18,062 bases of DNA from contig JBDHTO010000011.1 of NCBI GenBank assembly GCA_039808665.1, positions 1-18,062 on the forward strand, in the 5' to 3' direction. Origin of the DNA: JBDHTO01 sp039808665. GTDB taxonomy: Bacteria > Pseudomonadota > Alphaproteobacteria > Paracaedibacterales > JAKBAR01. The position numbers and the translations under genes were made by a program. The notes beneath the pieces are model-generated. The model searched no databases, was not told where the DNA came from, and saw only the letters and a list, made by a program, of their open reading frames with translations. Shown piece after piece: positions 1-7,519 of the stretch (within the stretch, counting starts at the first letter, position 1; each line of letters starts with the position of its first letter).

Positions 1-872
1 CCAATATAATAGAGAGCTTCGTCAGAAAGACCCGCATATCCATTACCCGCAAAAAGAGGTTCCCCCTTTTTCCAAAGAGATTGATGAACATGCATACCGG
101 ATCCATTATCCGCAAACAAAGGTTTGGGCATAAACGTCGCCGTTTTACCATACGCATGGGCCACACTTTTGATGACGTACTTATAAATTTGAAGATCATC
201 CGCCACATTTGCCATGGTATTGAATTTAAAACCAAGTTCATGCTGTGCCGTTGCGACTTCGTGATGGTGTTTTTCCATAGAAAGTCCCATATCGGTCATG
301 GTTTGCACCATCTCGCTCCGCATATCGGAAAGGCTATCCATCGGACCGCATGGCATGTAGCCACCCTTTGGCGGGGACCGATATCCGTGATTCGGCTCCT
401 TGTGATTGGCATAGGGAAGTTCATCTGAAAAAAGCTGGAACCCACACGCATCAGGGTTGGATTGAAACTGCACTGAATCAAAAATAAAAAATTCAGCTTC
501 TGGTCCAAAATATGCAGTATCTGCAATGGCCGTAGATTTAAGATAAGCCTCTGCTTTTCTTGCTATGGAGCGAGGGTCGCGTGAATAGGCTTCACGTGTC
601 AAAGGGTCTGCAACATCACAAACAATGATGGCCGTTGCCATGGAGGAAAAGGGATCTTGGATAATTTTTGAAACATCCGGAATCAATAACATGTCAGATT
701 CATGAATCGCTTTCCATCCAGGAATCGATGATCCGTCAAAAGGAATACCGTCTTTGATCATTTGATCATCGACTTCACTCACTGGAAACGTAATGTGATG
801 CCATGTCCCGTGTAAATCCGTAAAACGGAAATCCACAAACGTGTATTCTTTTAACTTACTCTCTATTGTCAT
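1..872 (-). CDS. glnA: Type I glutamine synthetase, N-terminal 290 residues (cut by window edge)
   Basis: Makes glutamine from glutamate, ammonia and ATP in the cytoplasm, the main entry of ammonium into organic nitrogen. Reading the minus strand gives an uninterrupted N-terminal part. Visible are the beta-grasp domain with FDGSSIPGWKAIHESDM (residues 45-61), the GPEAEFFIFD metal-site segment (123-132; E125, E127), KHHHEVATAQHELGFKF (201-217; E205, E212) and MPKPLFADNGSGMHVHQSLW (248-267; H261). The QHELG form is the one usual in alphaproteobacteria. The C-terminal part, including any adenylylation tyrosine, lies outside the window. The start at 872 is chosen because AAGGA lies about 8 bases upstream. 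An in-frame ATG at 896 would add eight residues, bringing the short N terminus nearer the usual length, but it sits at the predicted transcription start and has no ribosome-binding site. No glnB is seen upstream; the next gene is divergent. Confidence 0.97.
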   Translation of the reverse strand, partial: MTIESKLKEYTFVDFRFTDLHGTWHHITFPVSEVDDQMIKDGIPFDGSSIPGWKAIHESDMLLIPDVSKIIQDPFSSMATAIIVCDVADPLTREAYSRDPRSIARKAEAYLKSTAIADTAYFGPEAEFFIFDSVQFQSNPDACGFQLFSDELPYANHKEPNHGYRSPPKGGYMPCGPMDSLSDMRSEMVQTMTDMGLSMEKHHHEVATAQHELGFKFNTMANVADDLQIYKYVIKSVAHAYGKTATFMPKPLFADNGSGMHVHQSLWKKGEPLFAGNGYAGLSDEALYYI

Positions 873-901
873 TTTTTTAATCCTTATTAAGTTCATGTTT
901 T

Positions 902-931
902 TTTATAAAGGATCATGCTTCTACTTCTCAA
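902..931 (-). promoter_or_regulatory. Predicted sigma70-type promoter of glnA
   Basis: On the minus strand TTGAGA (931-926, five of six bases of the -35 consensus) is followed after 18 bases by TATAAA (907-902, five of six of the -10 consensus). The transcript would start near 895, giving a leader of roughly 23 bases with the AAGGA ribosome-binding site before the ATG at 872. No NtrC/sigma54-type GG-N10-GC element was noticed here. This is a by-eye match. Confidence 0.5.
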
Positions 932-989
932 GAGTGATAAGATTTCGTAATATGTCGAGATTTTCACACAATGGAGGGAAAGATAGCAC

Positions 990-1757
990 ATGCGGGATAT
1001 GCAAGTTGTTCCCTATGACCCTCTCTGGGCTCAGCACTTTGAAAATGAATCAAACATTCTTAGAACAATCATCGGAAATAATCTTGAGGCCATTTATCAC
1101 ATGGGGTCCACTTCCATACCCGGTATTTTTGCAAAACCTGTCATCGATATTCTTGTGAGTGTCAGGGAGCCCAATCTTTTAAATAAAGAAGATTTTGAGA
1201 AAGAAGGCTATATTTGGCGAGGAGAACGGGGCATCCCTTTTCGTCGTTTTTTGTACAAAGGCCATGAAAAACGCACACACCATCTCCACATTTTTCAAGA
1301 ACATGACCCCCAGATTCAGCGCCATCTTTTATTCCGTGATTACATTTGTGCACACCCGGATGCATTTGAACGCTATGAATCCCTTAAAAAACAGCTTGCT
1401 GAAAAATATAGATTCGATCAGTTTGCCTATACATCGGGCAAGGATGATTTTATTTCCGAAATCATTGATAAAGCTGGTTTTAAGGGCATCACATTATTCG
1501 AAGCTCTTTTGAAAAAGGAATGGGACGGATACCACAGCATTCGATCCACTCATCATCCCTTATATGATTCCAGCGCCCTTGTGAAAAATGAACAGATAAA
1601 GCACTTTGTCTTTAAGCGTGGCGGGCAAAAAATTGTTGCCGCCGCCGAGTTGTCCTTAAAGGAGAGTGGTTGGGAGGTTACCTTTTTAGAATGCCTTCCA
1701 CAGGAGAATTTGAAACATTATCGAAACAGATTACAGGAATGGATTCATCAAACGTAA
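990..1757 (+). CDS. GrpB family protein (nucleotidyltransferase-like fold) with C-terminal extension
   Basis: Residues 1-165 match the GrpB family (Pfam GrpB, a nucleotidyltransferase-superfamily fold of unknown substrate). They include VVPYDPLWAQHFENE near the N terminus, HMGSTSIPG (37-45), AKPVIDILVSV (48-58), THHLHIF (96-102), and the closing AHPDAFERYESLKKQLAEKY (121-140) followed by YTSGKDDFISEIID. The start at 990 follows GGAGGG (973-978) at an 11-base spacing; ATG 1005 is an in-frame alternative. Typical GrpB proteins stop near residue 170-180. Here about 80 further residues follow (roughly 172-255), with QKIVAAAELSLKESGWEVTF looking like two adjacent strands of an acetyltransferase-like (GNAT) domain but without a clear acetyl-CoA loop. 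The extension's identity is a guess. The gene is monocistronic: divergent from glnA, and ending at a strong hairpin terminator. Confidence 0.85.
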   Translation: MRDMQVVPYDPLWAQHFENESNILRTIIGNNLEAIYHMGSTSIPGIFAKPVIDILVSVREPNLLNKEDFEKEGYIWRGERGIPFRRFLYKGHEKRTHHLHIFQEHDPQIQRHLLFRDYICAHPDAFERYESLKKQLAEKYRFDQFAYTSGKDDFISEIIDKAGFKGITLFEALLKKEWDGYHSIRSTHHPLYDSSALVKNEQIKHFVFKRGGQKIVAAAELSLKESGWEVTFLECLPQENLKHYRNRLQEWIHQT

Positions 1758-1780
1758 AGGCATAAAAAAATCTCTCATGC

Positions 1781-1809
1781 AAAAAGGCCGGCATAAAACC
1801 GGCCTTTTT
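1781..1809. terminator. Bidirectional intrinsic terminator
   Basis: A perfect 11-bp inverted repeat, AAAAAGGCCGG and CCGGCCTTTTT, flanks a 7-base loop (1792-1798). On either strand it gives a GC-rich stem followed by a T run, as expected of rho-independent termination in both directions. It lies 23 bases past the stop of the GrpB gene (plus) and 20 bases past the stop of the convergent membrane-protein gene (minus), so it very likely serves both. Confidence 0.92.
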
Positions 1810-1829
1810 CAATAGAAGTTAAAACTTAC

Positions 1830-2672
1830 TTACTGATCGTCATCATCCTCAGCTCCAGCAGCGCCCCTGATTGCTGCGAGATTGGCTGTGCCCACTGGAC
1901 GCAAAGGACCAACCGGACCAGCAGCTGTCGTTGGTGCAATGGCTGCGGGACGTGGCGCCGCAAACACGGGCTGAACAGCAGCGCTCTGTGCTACTGGTGC
2001 AGCAGAAGGCATAACAGTCGGACGTGGCTGCATCATTCCTGCATTCACCATATTTTGACCAGATTGCATCGTGCCCTGAATCACGGAGGTAGGAGCTCCT
2101 CTTGGAATACCCGCACCAAGAATCATCGATGGTGTCAAAGATGTTTGACCGGAAAATCCAGTAGTATCTTGTTGAGGCATCATTCCCACAGCAGCAGGCT
2201 GCACGCCCATAAACACTGGAGAAGGAGCACCCTGCATCATCATCTGAGGACCCATCATGGGTGTTCCTTGAAATTGTGGCATCACAAAACCACCCACCAT
2301 GCCGGACATGATTTGACCTTGTTGTGCCATGGTTTCACAAACACGTGCAGCCGTCTCAGCAGGTGAACGTCCAAGAACGATTGTCTGACAATGTGCACCA
2401 CCATCACAGTGATTAAGATAAGATTCTTTGCGATCAAGCACGTAAATCCCACCTGCATCAGAGGGAATAACACTAAAACGATCAGTTGAATGAATGTAGA
2501 AAAGAACCATGGCAACACCAATAATCGATGTCAAACAAAGAATACCAGTTGCCCTGACAAAAGCCATCCCCCGATTGGGATAGAGATATGTCTTAGGTGA
2601 TTCAACATAATCACCACTTGTTGTGTTTTGATTCATATCCATGTCCATGTCAAAACTTTCCGATTTTTTCAC
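1830..2672 (-). CDS. Hypothetical single-pass membrane protein with Met/Gln/Pro/Ala-rich tail
   Basis: Not recognised as a known family. As read from 2672 the protein has 280 residues: a polar, acidic N terminus with alternating Asp-Met (9-13), one hydrophobic helix at about 38-61, then a short region with three cysteines (C89, C95, C112) around SYLNHCDGGAHC. The rest (about 116-270) is low complexity: first Met/Gly/Gln-rich with MM and MMM clusters, then Ala/Pro/Val-rich, ending in an acidic EDDDDQ. The likely topology is N-in with the tail outside the cytoplasmic membrane. The start is uncertain. GTG at 2672 has no convincing ribosome-binding site; ATG at 2648 (residue 9) has a weak GGAAAG upstream and would remove eight residues. 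It ends at the shared terminator and is divergent from the serine hydrolase gene. Composition suggests an intrinsically disordered exported tail; function unknown. Confidence 0.75.
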   Translation of the reverse strand: MKKSESFDMDMDMNQNTTSGDYVESPKTYLYPNRGMAFVRATGILCLTSIIGVAMVLFYIHSTDRFSVIPSDAGGIYVLDRKESYLNHCDGGAHCQTIVLGRSPAETAARVCETMAQQGQIMSGMVGGFVMPQFQGTPMMGPQMMMQGAPSPVFMGVQPAAVGMMPQQDTTGFSGQTSLTPSMILGAGIPRGAPTSVIQGTMQSGQNMVNAGMMQPRPTVMPSAAPVAQSAAVQPVFAAPRPAAIAPTTAAGPVGPLRPVGTANLAAIRGAAGAEDDDDQ

Positions 2673-2757
2673 TTTCTAGGTTCATTAAAGATGAAAGAAG
2701 TTAATAATTTATTGATTTTTGTGTAGTGTAATAAAAAAAGTTGGCCTGAAAAATCAA

Positions 2758-4389
2758 ATGACCGTGTTTCGCTATTTTCTTGTTTTCTTCCTGATTCTTA
2801 TCTCCACTCAGATCAATTATGGCGCCAAAGAAAGTCGCCCACCCCTTGATCATGTCCTGAGTGAAATTTCAAAATATATCGACACCTATCACGGCATTTT
2901 TGAAACCCCTGGCGCCGGCATTGTTGTCGTCAAGGATGGGAAGGTCATTATGGCAAAGGGATGTGGCACCTTATCCAAGGAGGATAAAACTCCCGTTGAC
3001 GCTGATACCGTTTTTTCTCTTGCTTCTGGGACAAAGAATTTCACCGCAACACTGATCATGAAGCTCGTCTCTGAAGGTAAACTTTCTCTTGATGATAAAG
3101 TCGCAAAATATCTTCCCGACTTTAAACTCTCAAGCCCAGAAACCACTCAAAATCTTACCATTCGTCATCTTCTTTCCCACTCCGTCGGCCTTAAGAACTT
3201 TGCAGGAGACTCCCTATGGCATGGCCGCTTATCCCAACAAGAAGTCATTGAAAAAATGAGTCTCCTCCCTATTGAGAATCCTCTTGATACAACATACAGC
3301 TATAGCAATATTTTTGTAGGCATCGCCGGATTGATCATTGAAAAAGTCACAGGAGAGCCTTATGGCACCGTCCTACACGATGAACTCTTGTCTCACCTCT
3401 CAATGAAGGATACAAGTGTTGGCGTTGAAAGCATGGCACGAGAGGTTTCTCTCATTGATCGTATTGTCGGATGGATCTCACCATTGTTCGGCGGCACAGA
3501 ACCCCGTAAGCATGCAAAACAGCACGCTCTTAAGAATGGAAAAGCTCACCCTCTTTCCTATTACTCAGAGTTTTATCTTTTCCCGGGATCAAGTGGCGTA
3601 AATTCAACTCTAAATGATCTTGGAAAGTGGCTTATTTTCCAACTCAACGATAAGGATGCCCAAGGAAAGACACTTCTTCCCCAAGAGCTTATGGCACAAA
3701 TGCGCCATGGATATGTGGATGGAACAAAAATCCTTCACGGACAACAATTCCCCCGTGAACGTATTCAAAAAGTTACGCTCGGTCTTGGATGGTTTAACTA
3801 TGACTATGGCGTGGATAAAAATCGTGTCCAAGTTCACACACAAATGGGTGGCATCAATGGTTCAAGATCCCTTTTGACTATTGTCCCAGAGGAAAATTTA
3901 GGTATTGCCGTTGTAGGTAATATTGGTGGCATGCGTGCAAGTCTTCTTCCAGAAGCAATTACACAAAAATTTCTCGACCTTTATCTTGGCATCGATGATG
4001 GTATCGATTGGGCTCAAAAGATTCGTGAAAAATTCCTCAGCGTGCAAGCAAACATAAAACGCTCCTTTGATGCAATACGCCTTAAGAACCCACGCAAAGC
4101 TGCGGATCTTAAACTTTATACAGGGACCTTTGACAACGAGATTTATGGCACTATTGAAGTAAAGGAAGACAACAACCAATTGGTCGTTTTGTACCGTGGA
4201 TATACCATTCGTCTTGAACACTGGAATGGTGACTTCTTCAGGTTCCATGGAAGTGAACTCTCAGAAGGCTATGCTTACGACGACCTTGGTGTGGTAGAGT
4301 TTGGTTTTGATGCGTCTGGAAAAGCTTTTGGTCTTGTCATAAGTTCTCTCGACGAAGGAACAAATCCAACCTTTATTAAGAAAAGCTAG
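2758..4389 (+). CDS. Secreted serine beta-lactamase-like hydrolase (class C / PBP4* type)
   Basis: A 543-residue exported protein of the beta-lactamase/serine hydrolase superfamily (Pfam Beta-lactamase, PF00144). A signal peptide fits residues 1-22 (MTVFRYFLVFFLILIS core). The catalytic SxxK motif is S90-G-T-K93 in VFSLASGTKNFTA. The second motif is Y182-S-N184 in TYSYSNIFVGIAG, and the third region is H360-TQMGGINGSRS, replacing the usual HxG. A beta-rich C-terminal domain (about 450-543), with LYTGTFDNEIYGTIEV, resembles the DUF3471 domain often fused to this family. Such enzymes act as peptidases, esterases or peptidoglycan hydrolases; a role in antibiotic resistance cannot be assumed. An in-frame TTG at 2719 would extend the protein by 13 residues and spoil the signal peptide, so ATG 2758 is preferred although no clear ribosome-binding site precedes it. 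The stop lies 3 bp before priA, so the two may be co-transcribed. Confidence 0.9.
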   Translation: MTVFRYFLVFFLILISTQINYGAKESRPPLDHVLSEISKYIDTYHGIFETPGAGIVVVKDGKVIMAKGCGTLSKEDKTPVDADTVFSLASGTKNFTATLIMKLVSEGKLSLDDKVAKYLPDFKLSSPETTQNLTIRHLLSHSVGLKNFAGDSLWHGRLSQQEVIEKMSLLPIENPLDTTYSYSNIFVGIAGLIIEKVTGEPYGTVLHDELLSHLSMKDTSVGVESMAREVSLIDRIVGWISPLFGGTEPRKHAKQHALKNGKAHPLSYYSEFYLFPGSSGVNSTLNDLGKWLIFQLNDKDAQGKTLLPQELMAQMRHGYVDGTKILHGQQFPRERIQKVTLGLGWFNYDYGVDKNRVQVHTQMGGINGSRSLLTIVPEENLGIAVVGNIGGMRASLLPEAITQKFLDLYLGIDDGIDWAQKIREKFLSVQANIKRSFDAIRLKNPRKAADLKLYTGTFDNEIYGTIEVKEDNNQLVVLYRGYTIRLEHWNGDFFRFHGSELSEGYAYDDLGVVEFGFDASGKAFGLVISSLDEGTNPTFIKKS

Positions 4390-4392
4390 CGC

Positions 4393-6339
4393 ATGTATTT
4401 TGTGGATGTTTTGCTTCCGCTTCCCCTTGCACGCAGTTTTACCTACTCTGTCTCCAAACCCCTCCCTGTGGGAAGCATTGTTTCTGTTCCCTGGAGAGCA
4501 AAGACTCTTTTTGGCCTTGTAACCAAAACAAATATTGATCCCACAAGTGACCCCTCTCTTGAGGGGATTCAACTTAAGTCTGCTACAGAAACATCTCTTC
4601 TCTTTTCAAAAGAAAATCTTGAGTTTTTGGAAAAGGTTTCAAGCTACAACTTAATACCCCCTGGGGTTGTCTTGAAAATGATGCTGCATTCGGATGAAAA
4701 AGACATAGAGATTACGCCACCTGACCTTTCAAAGATAACACTTGCTCAACTCAATCCTGATCAAGCACACGCTTGCGATCAAATTAATGGATCATTGGAT
4801 CAACACACATTCCAAACATTTCTCCTGGATGGAGTGACGGGATCCGGCAAGACAGAGGTTTATTTCCACAGCGTGGCTCACGCACTTCATCAACAGAAAC
4901 AAGTGCTTATCTTAATCCCTGAACTAGGTCTCACCAGTCCATTTATCAAACGATTCGAAGAAAGATTTGGCTTCAAACCCTATGTTTGGCATTCTGCCTC
5001 TACTCCAAAACAAAAACGTATGGCATGGCATGCTGTCCTATCAAAAGCTCCTGGAGTTTTTGTTGGTGCACGATCTTCTCTCTTTTTGCCGTACGATAAT
5101 TTGGGGTTGATTATTGTCGATGAGGAACATGATTCATCTTATAAACAGGAAGAACAGGCCCTTTATCATGCCCGTGATATGGCCATCCTCAGGGCAAGCA
5201 TCACACGTATTCCCATTGTCCTGGGATCGGCGACACCCTCCCTTGAGTCGTTTGCAAATACAAAACTCGGTAAGTCCACACTTCTTACACTTTCCGACAG
5301 GCATGGAGAGGCCGAACTTCCCAAAGTTCACCTTATCGATCGTCGCACCCATACAAAAGGTGTCATCTCCACTCCCCTGATTCAAGAAATTGAAAAACGT
5401 TTGAATCGGAATGAGCAAAGCCTTCTTTTTATTAATCGCCGTGGGTACGCTCCCCTCACACTTTGCCAAGGATGCGGCTTTCGTTTTGGATGTCCGGGGT
5501 GCTCCACCTCCCTTGTGCTCCATAAGAAAAAATCGGAGACACAGCTTTTGTGTCATTACTGCGGATACACACAACCTCTGCCCAAAGCATGCCCTTCTTG
5601 CTCAACAGAGTCATTGATCCACTACGGTCCAGGTGTTGAGAAAGTCGTCGAAGAATTACACCAACATTTTCCACAGGAAAATATCGCAACCCTAACGAGT
5701 GATATGACTCTCAAATCCCAAAGGGAGACATGGGACACGATTTACGAGGAAAAAGCAAAAATCATTGTCGGCACCCAGCTTCTGACCAAGGGGCATCACC
5801 TTCCAAAACTCACGCTTGTGGGCGTTATTGATGGGGATATGGGACTTATGGGCTCTGATCTACGGGCGAGTGAGCGTGCCTTTCAACTTTTACAGCAAGT
5901 TGGTGGGCGCGCTGGGAGAGAGGACCTTAGGGGTGAGGTCTTTATCCAGACCTATCAAACGGAGCATCCCCTTTTTCACTATTTCCAACACTATGACCGG
6001 GATGGTTTTTATGATTATGAACTTAATGCCCGCAAAATGTTGAGTCTTCCCCCGTACGGAAAGCTTGCGAGTCTTATTTTCTCCAGTTTCCAATCATCCC
6101 AGGCCTCCGAAGCTGCGCGCCAAGTTGTAAAAATCTTGAGACAAACGGAGGGCATTCAGGTACTCGGCCCCGTTGAGGCACCGATTGCAAAACTTCAAAG
6201 CCGTTATCGATACCGGATTTTGCTCAAAGGAGAGAAAAATGTATCCTTTGGGAAACTTCTGGCTCACACCCTTAACCGTGTTTCTATCCCTTCCTCTGTG
6301 CGCACCACAATTGATATTGATCCACAAAGTTTTCTATAG
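4393..6339 (+). CDS. priA: Primosomal replication-restart helicase PriA
   Basis: A 3'-to-5' superfamily 2 DNA helicase that recognises stalled forks and reloads the replicative helicase. The protein has 648 residues, shorter than the 732 of E. coli, mainly in the N-terminal DNA-binding part. Visible motifs are the 3'-end binding domain start (MYFVDVLLPLPLARSFTYSV), Walker A GVTGSGKT (147-154), Walker B DEEH (243-246), GSATPSLES (278-286), the INRRGYAPLTLCQGCG junction, and the full set of eight zinc-binding cysteines (C358, C361, C367, C370, C387, C390, C400, C403). After these come GTQLLTKGHHLP (460-471) and motif VI VGGRAGRE (503-510). The start is fixed by the typical N terminus, 3 bp after the hydrolase stop. 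A 10-bp tandem duplication covers its stop codon. Confidence 0.97.
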   Translation: MYFVDVLLPLPLARSFTYSVSKPLPVGSIVSVPWRAKTLFGLVTKTNIDPTSDPSLEGIQLKSATETSLLFSKENLEFLEKVSSYNLIPPGVVLKMMLHSDEKDIEITPPDLSKITLAQLNPDQAHACDQINGSLDQHTFQTFLLDGVTGSGKTEVYFHSVAHALHQQKQVLILIPELGLTSPFIKRFEERFGFKPYVWHSASTPKQKRMAWHAVLSKAPGVFVGARSSLFLPYDNLGLIIVDEEHDSSYKQEEQALYHARDMAILRASITRIPIVLGSATPSLESFANTKLGKSTLLTLSDRHGEAELPKVHLIDRRTHTKGVISTPLIQEIEKRLNRNEQSLLFINRRGYAPLTLCQGCGFRFGCPGCSTSLVLHKKKSETQLLCHYCGYTQPLPKACPSCSTESLIHYGPGVEKVVEELHQHFPQENIATLTSDMTLKSQRETWDTIYEEKAKIIVGTQLLTKGHHLPKLTLVGVIDGDMGLMGSDLRASERAFQLLQQVGGRAGREDLRGEVFIQTYQTEHPLFHYFQHYDRDGFYDYELNARKMLSLPPYGKLASLIFSSFQSSQASEAARQVVKILRQTEGIQVLGPVEAPIAKLQSRYRYRILLKGEKNVSFGKLLAHTLNRVSIPSSVRTTIDIDPQSFL

Positions 6340-6348
6340 TTTTCTATA
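6329..6348. repeat. 10-bp tandem duplication over the priA stop codon
   Basis: The unit GTTTTCTATA occurs twice back to back (6329-6338 and 6339-6348) and is followed by G. The first copy supplies most of the last two priA codons and the beginning of its TAG stop. It is probably a replication-slippage product and has no effect on the PriA protein because translation stops in the first copy. Confidence 0.8.
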
Positions 6349-6403
6349 GCAATAAAATCATGCCCTATCATATAAAGGGTACAATGGTACCAACGAGATA
6401 TTT

Positions 6404-7519
6404 ATGAAAATGAGAGTTTTTCTTTTTGCACTTCTTTTTACAACGGAAATTTTTGCAGCCGCACCTTCTGTCCAAATTGCTTTTATCGAAGATACTGACC
6501 TTTTGCCAACTTCTCCTTTCTCAGAGCGTGTTGAAGTTTTTCCAAGTACCGTAGCGGTGACGGATTCCGATGAAAAAAAACCTGGGTACGGTATTATGGT
6601 TGCATCGGTTCTCGTAGGGCAAAATAGCTTTCTTCCCAACCAGCTCAAAGTCACAGCCGTACCAAACTTTGAGAGTTTTTCAGCATTTCAAGAAACACAG
6701 AGCCCCGATGATCTTGTCCTCCTTAGTTTACAACGAACACAAGGATATCCAGGCATGCCCCCTGAACTTGAAAGGGAATTAACCTCCATTGTTGAGATCT
6801 TTAAAGGATGCATAGGAGAGGAAGATAAGCGTCAAAACCTTATCGAATCATGCCAAGAAAATTTAGAAATACTTCCTGAAGGATCACTCCTTCGCTCCAC
6901 AATCGCAATGATGCAGGGTTATTTGGAATGTGCCAACGGCATGAAATCAGAAACTGTAGGCACTGAATTTTTGACCCAAGAACTTACTCAAGCTTGGGTC
7001 CATAACCTAGAAATGTCTGTAGAAAAAGTACGCCAAGAAGGATCACAAAAGGCTCGTCGATCTTTTGATTCTATGAAAGCAGCCTTAGTGAATGGTGTTG
7101 CTCAGCACCCAAATACCCTAATTATGATGGCCCTGGATAATGAGCCGGGATGTATTGATCCCTTTTATGCAGAGCTTTTTGAGGGAAATAATCTCTTGGA
7201 TCACACAATTTTGGTAAGCGGTACAATGGGAACAATCATCCAATCTGCACACACAGAGGCATACGCGAATCATGCACGTGTAAAACCCATACGTGTCGGT
7301 GGTGTTTATAATCCGGAAACAAAAGAATATGAATATATGGAGGGAACCTCTTTTGGGACATCTCTCCTCGCCCTCGATGCTTATGCTGAGGCTATCTCTG
7401 GAAATATGTCTTTTGATACATTGAAATCAGCCCTTCTATCCAAAGTAAAACGTTACAACACCTATGACGTTATCGAGATAGAAGAAATTTCAGGTTCAGC
7501 AGGTTCAGACTCAGAGTGA
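6404..7519 (+). CDS. Secreted subtilisin-like protein with degenerate catalytic triad
   Basis: A 371-residue protein with a signal peptide (residues 1-20, ending FAAAP). Although highly diverged, its order of short motifs follows the subtilase (S8) fold. VQIAFIEDTD (23-32) stands in the place of VAVIDTG, GYGIMVASVLVG (61-72) of GHGTHVAGIIAG, DDLVLLSLQ (102-110) of DVINLSLG, and TLIMMALDNEPG (238-249) of the VVVAAGNEG strand; its N246 matches the oxyanion Asn. EGTSFGTSLLAL (313-324) matches GTSMATPHVAG, with S316 as the expected nucleophile. The catalytic His position is Y62, and the Asp position is E29 or a shifted D30, so classical protease activity is doubtful. A helical, Glu/Lys-rich insertion (about 120-225, with C136, C150, C176) interrupts the fold. 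The family assignment is inference from motif order. A TACAAT (6380-6385) might be a -10 box; the ribosome-binding site is weak. Its last 9 bp overlap the tail of mrdA. Confidence 0.72.
   Translation: MKMRVFLFALLFTTEIFAAAPSVQIAFIEDTDLLPTSPFSERVEVFPSTVAVTDSDEKKPGYGIMVASVLVGQNSFLPNQLKVTAVPNFESFSAFQETQSPDDLVLLSLQRTQGYPGMPPELERELTSIVEIFKGCIGEEDKRQNLIESCQENLEILPEGSLLRSTIAMMQGYLECANGMKSETVGTEFLTQELTQAWVHNLEMSVEKVRQEGSQKARRSFDSMKAALVNGVAQHPNTLIMMALDNEPGCIDPFYAELFEGNNLLDHTILVSGTMGTIIQSAHTEAYANHARVKPIRVGGVYNPETKEYEYMEGTSFGTSLLALDAYAEAISGNMSFDTLKSALLSKVKRYNTYDVIEIEEISGSAGSDSE

Noticed and set aside
8..31. A TAT-dependent export role for PBP2 based on its TRRAFLL start (protein residues 8-14)
   Set aside because: A membrane-anchored PBP2 is Sec-inserted in known cases and twin arginines before the helix are common in alphaproteobacterial PBP2; the motif alone is not evidence. 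Numbers given here are protein residues of the mrdA product.
81..428. Plus-strand open frame of 115 codons
   Set aside because: It lies antisense to glnA, whose minus-strand translation is a perfect match to the family; the His/Arg-rich product is a shadow.
2055..2366. Plus-strand His/Arg-rich open frame
   Set aside because: Shadow of the Met/Gln/Pro-rich minus-strand gene; its odd composition is the reverse complement of low-complexity codons.
2719..2757. TTG start extending the serine hydrolase by 13 residues
   Set aside because: It would place charged residues ahead of the hydrophobic core and weaken an otherwise normal signal peptide.
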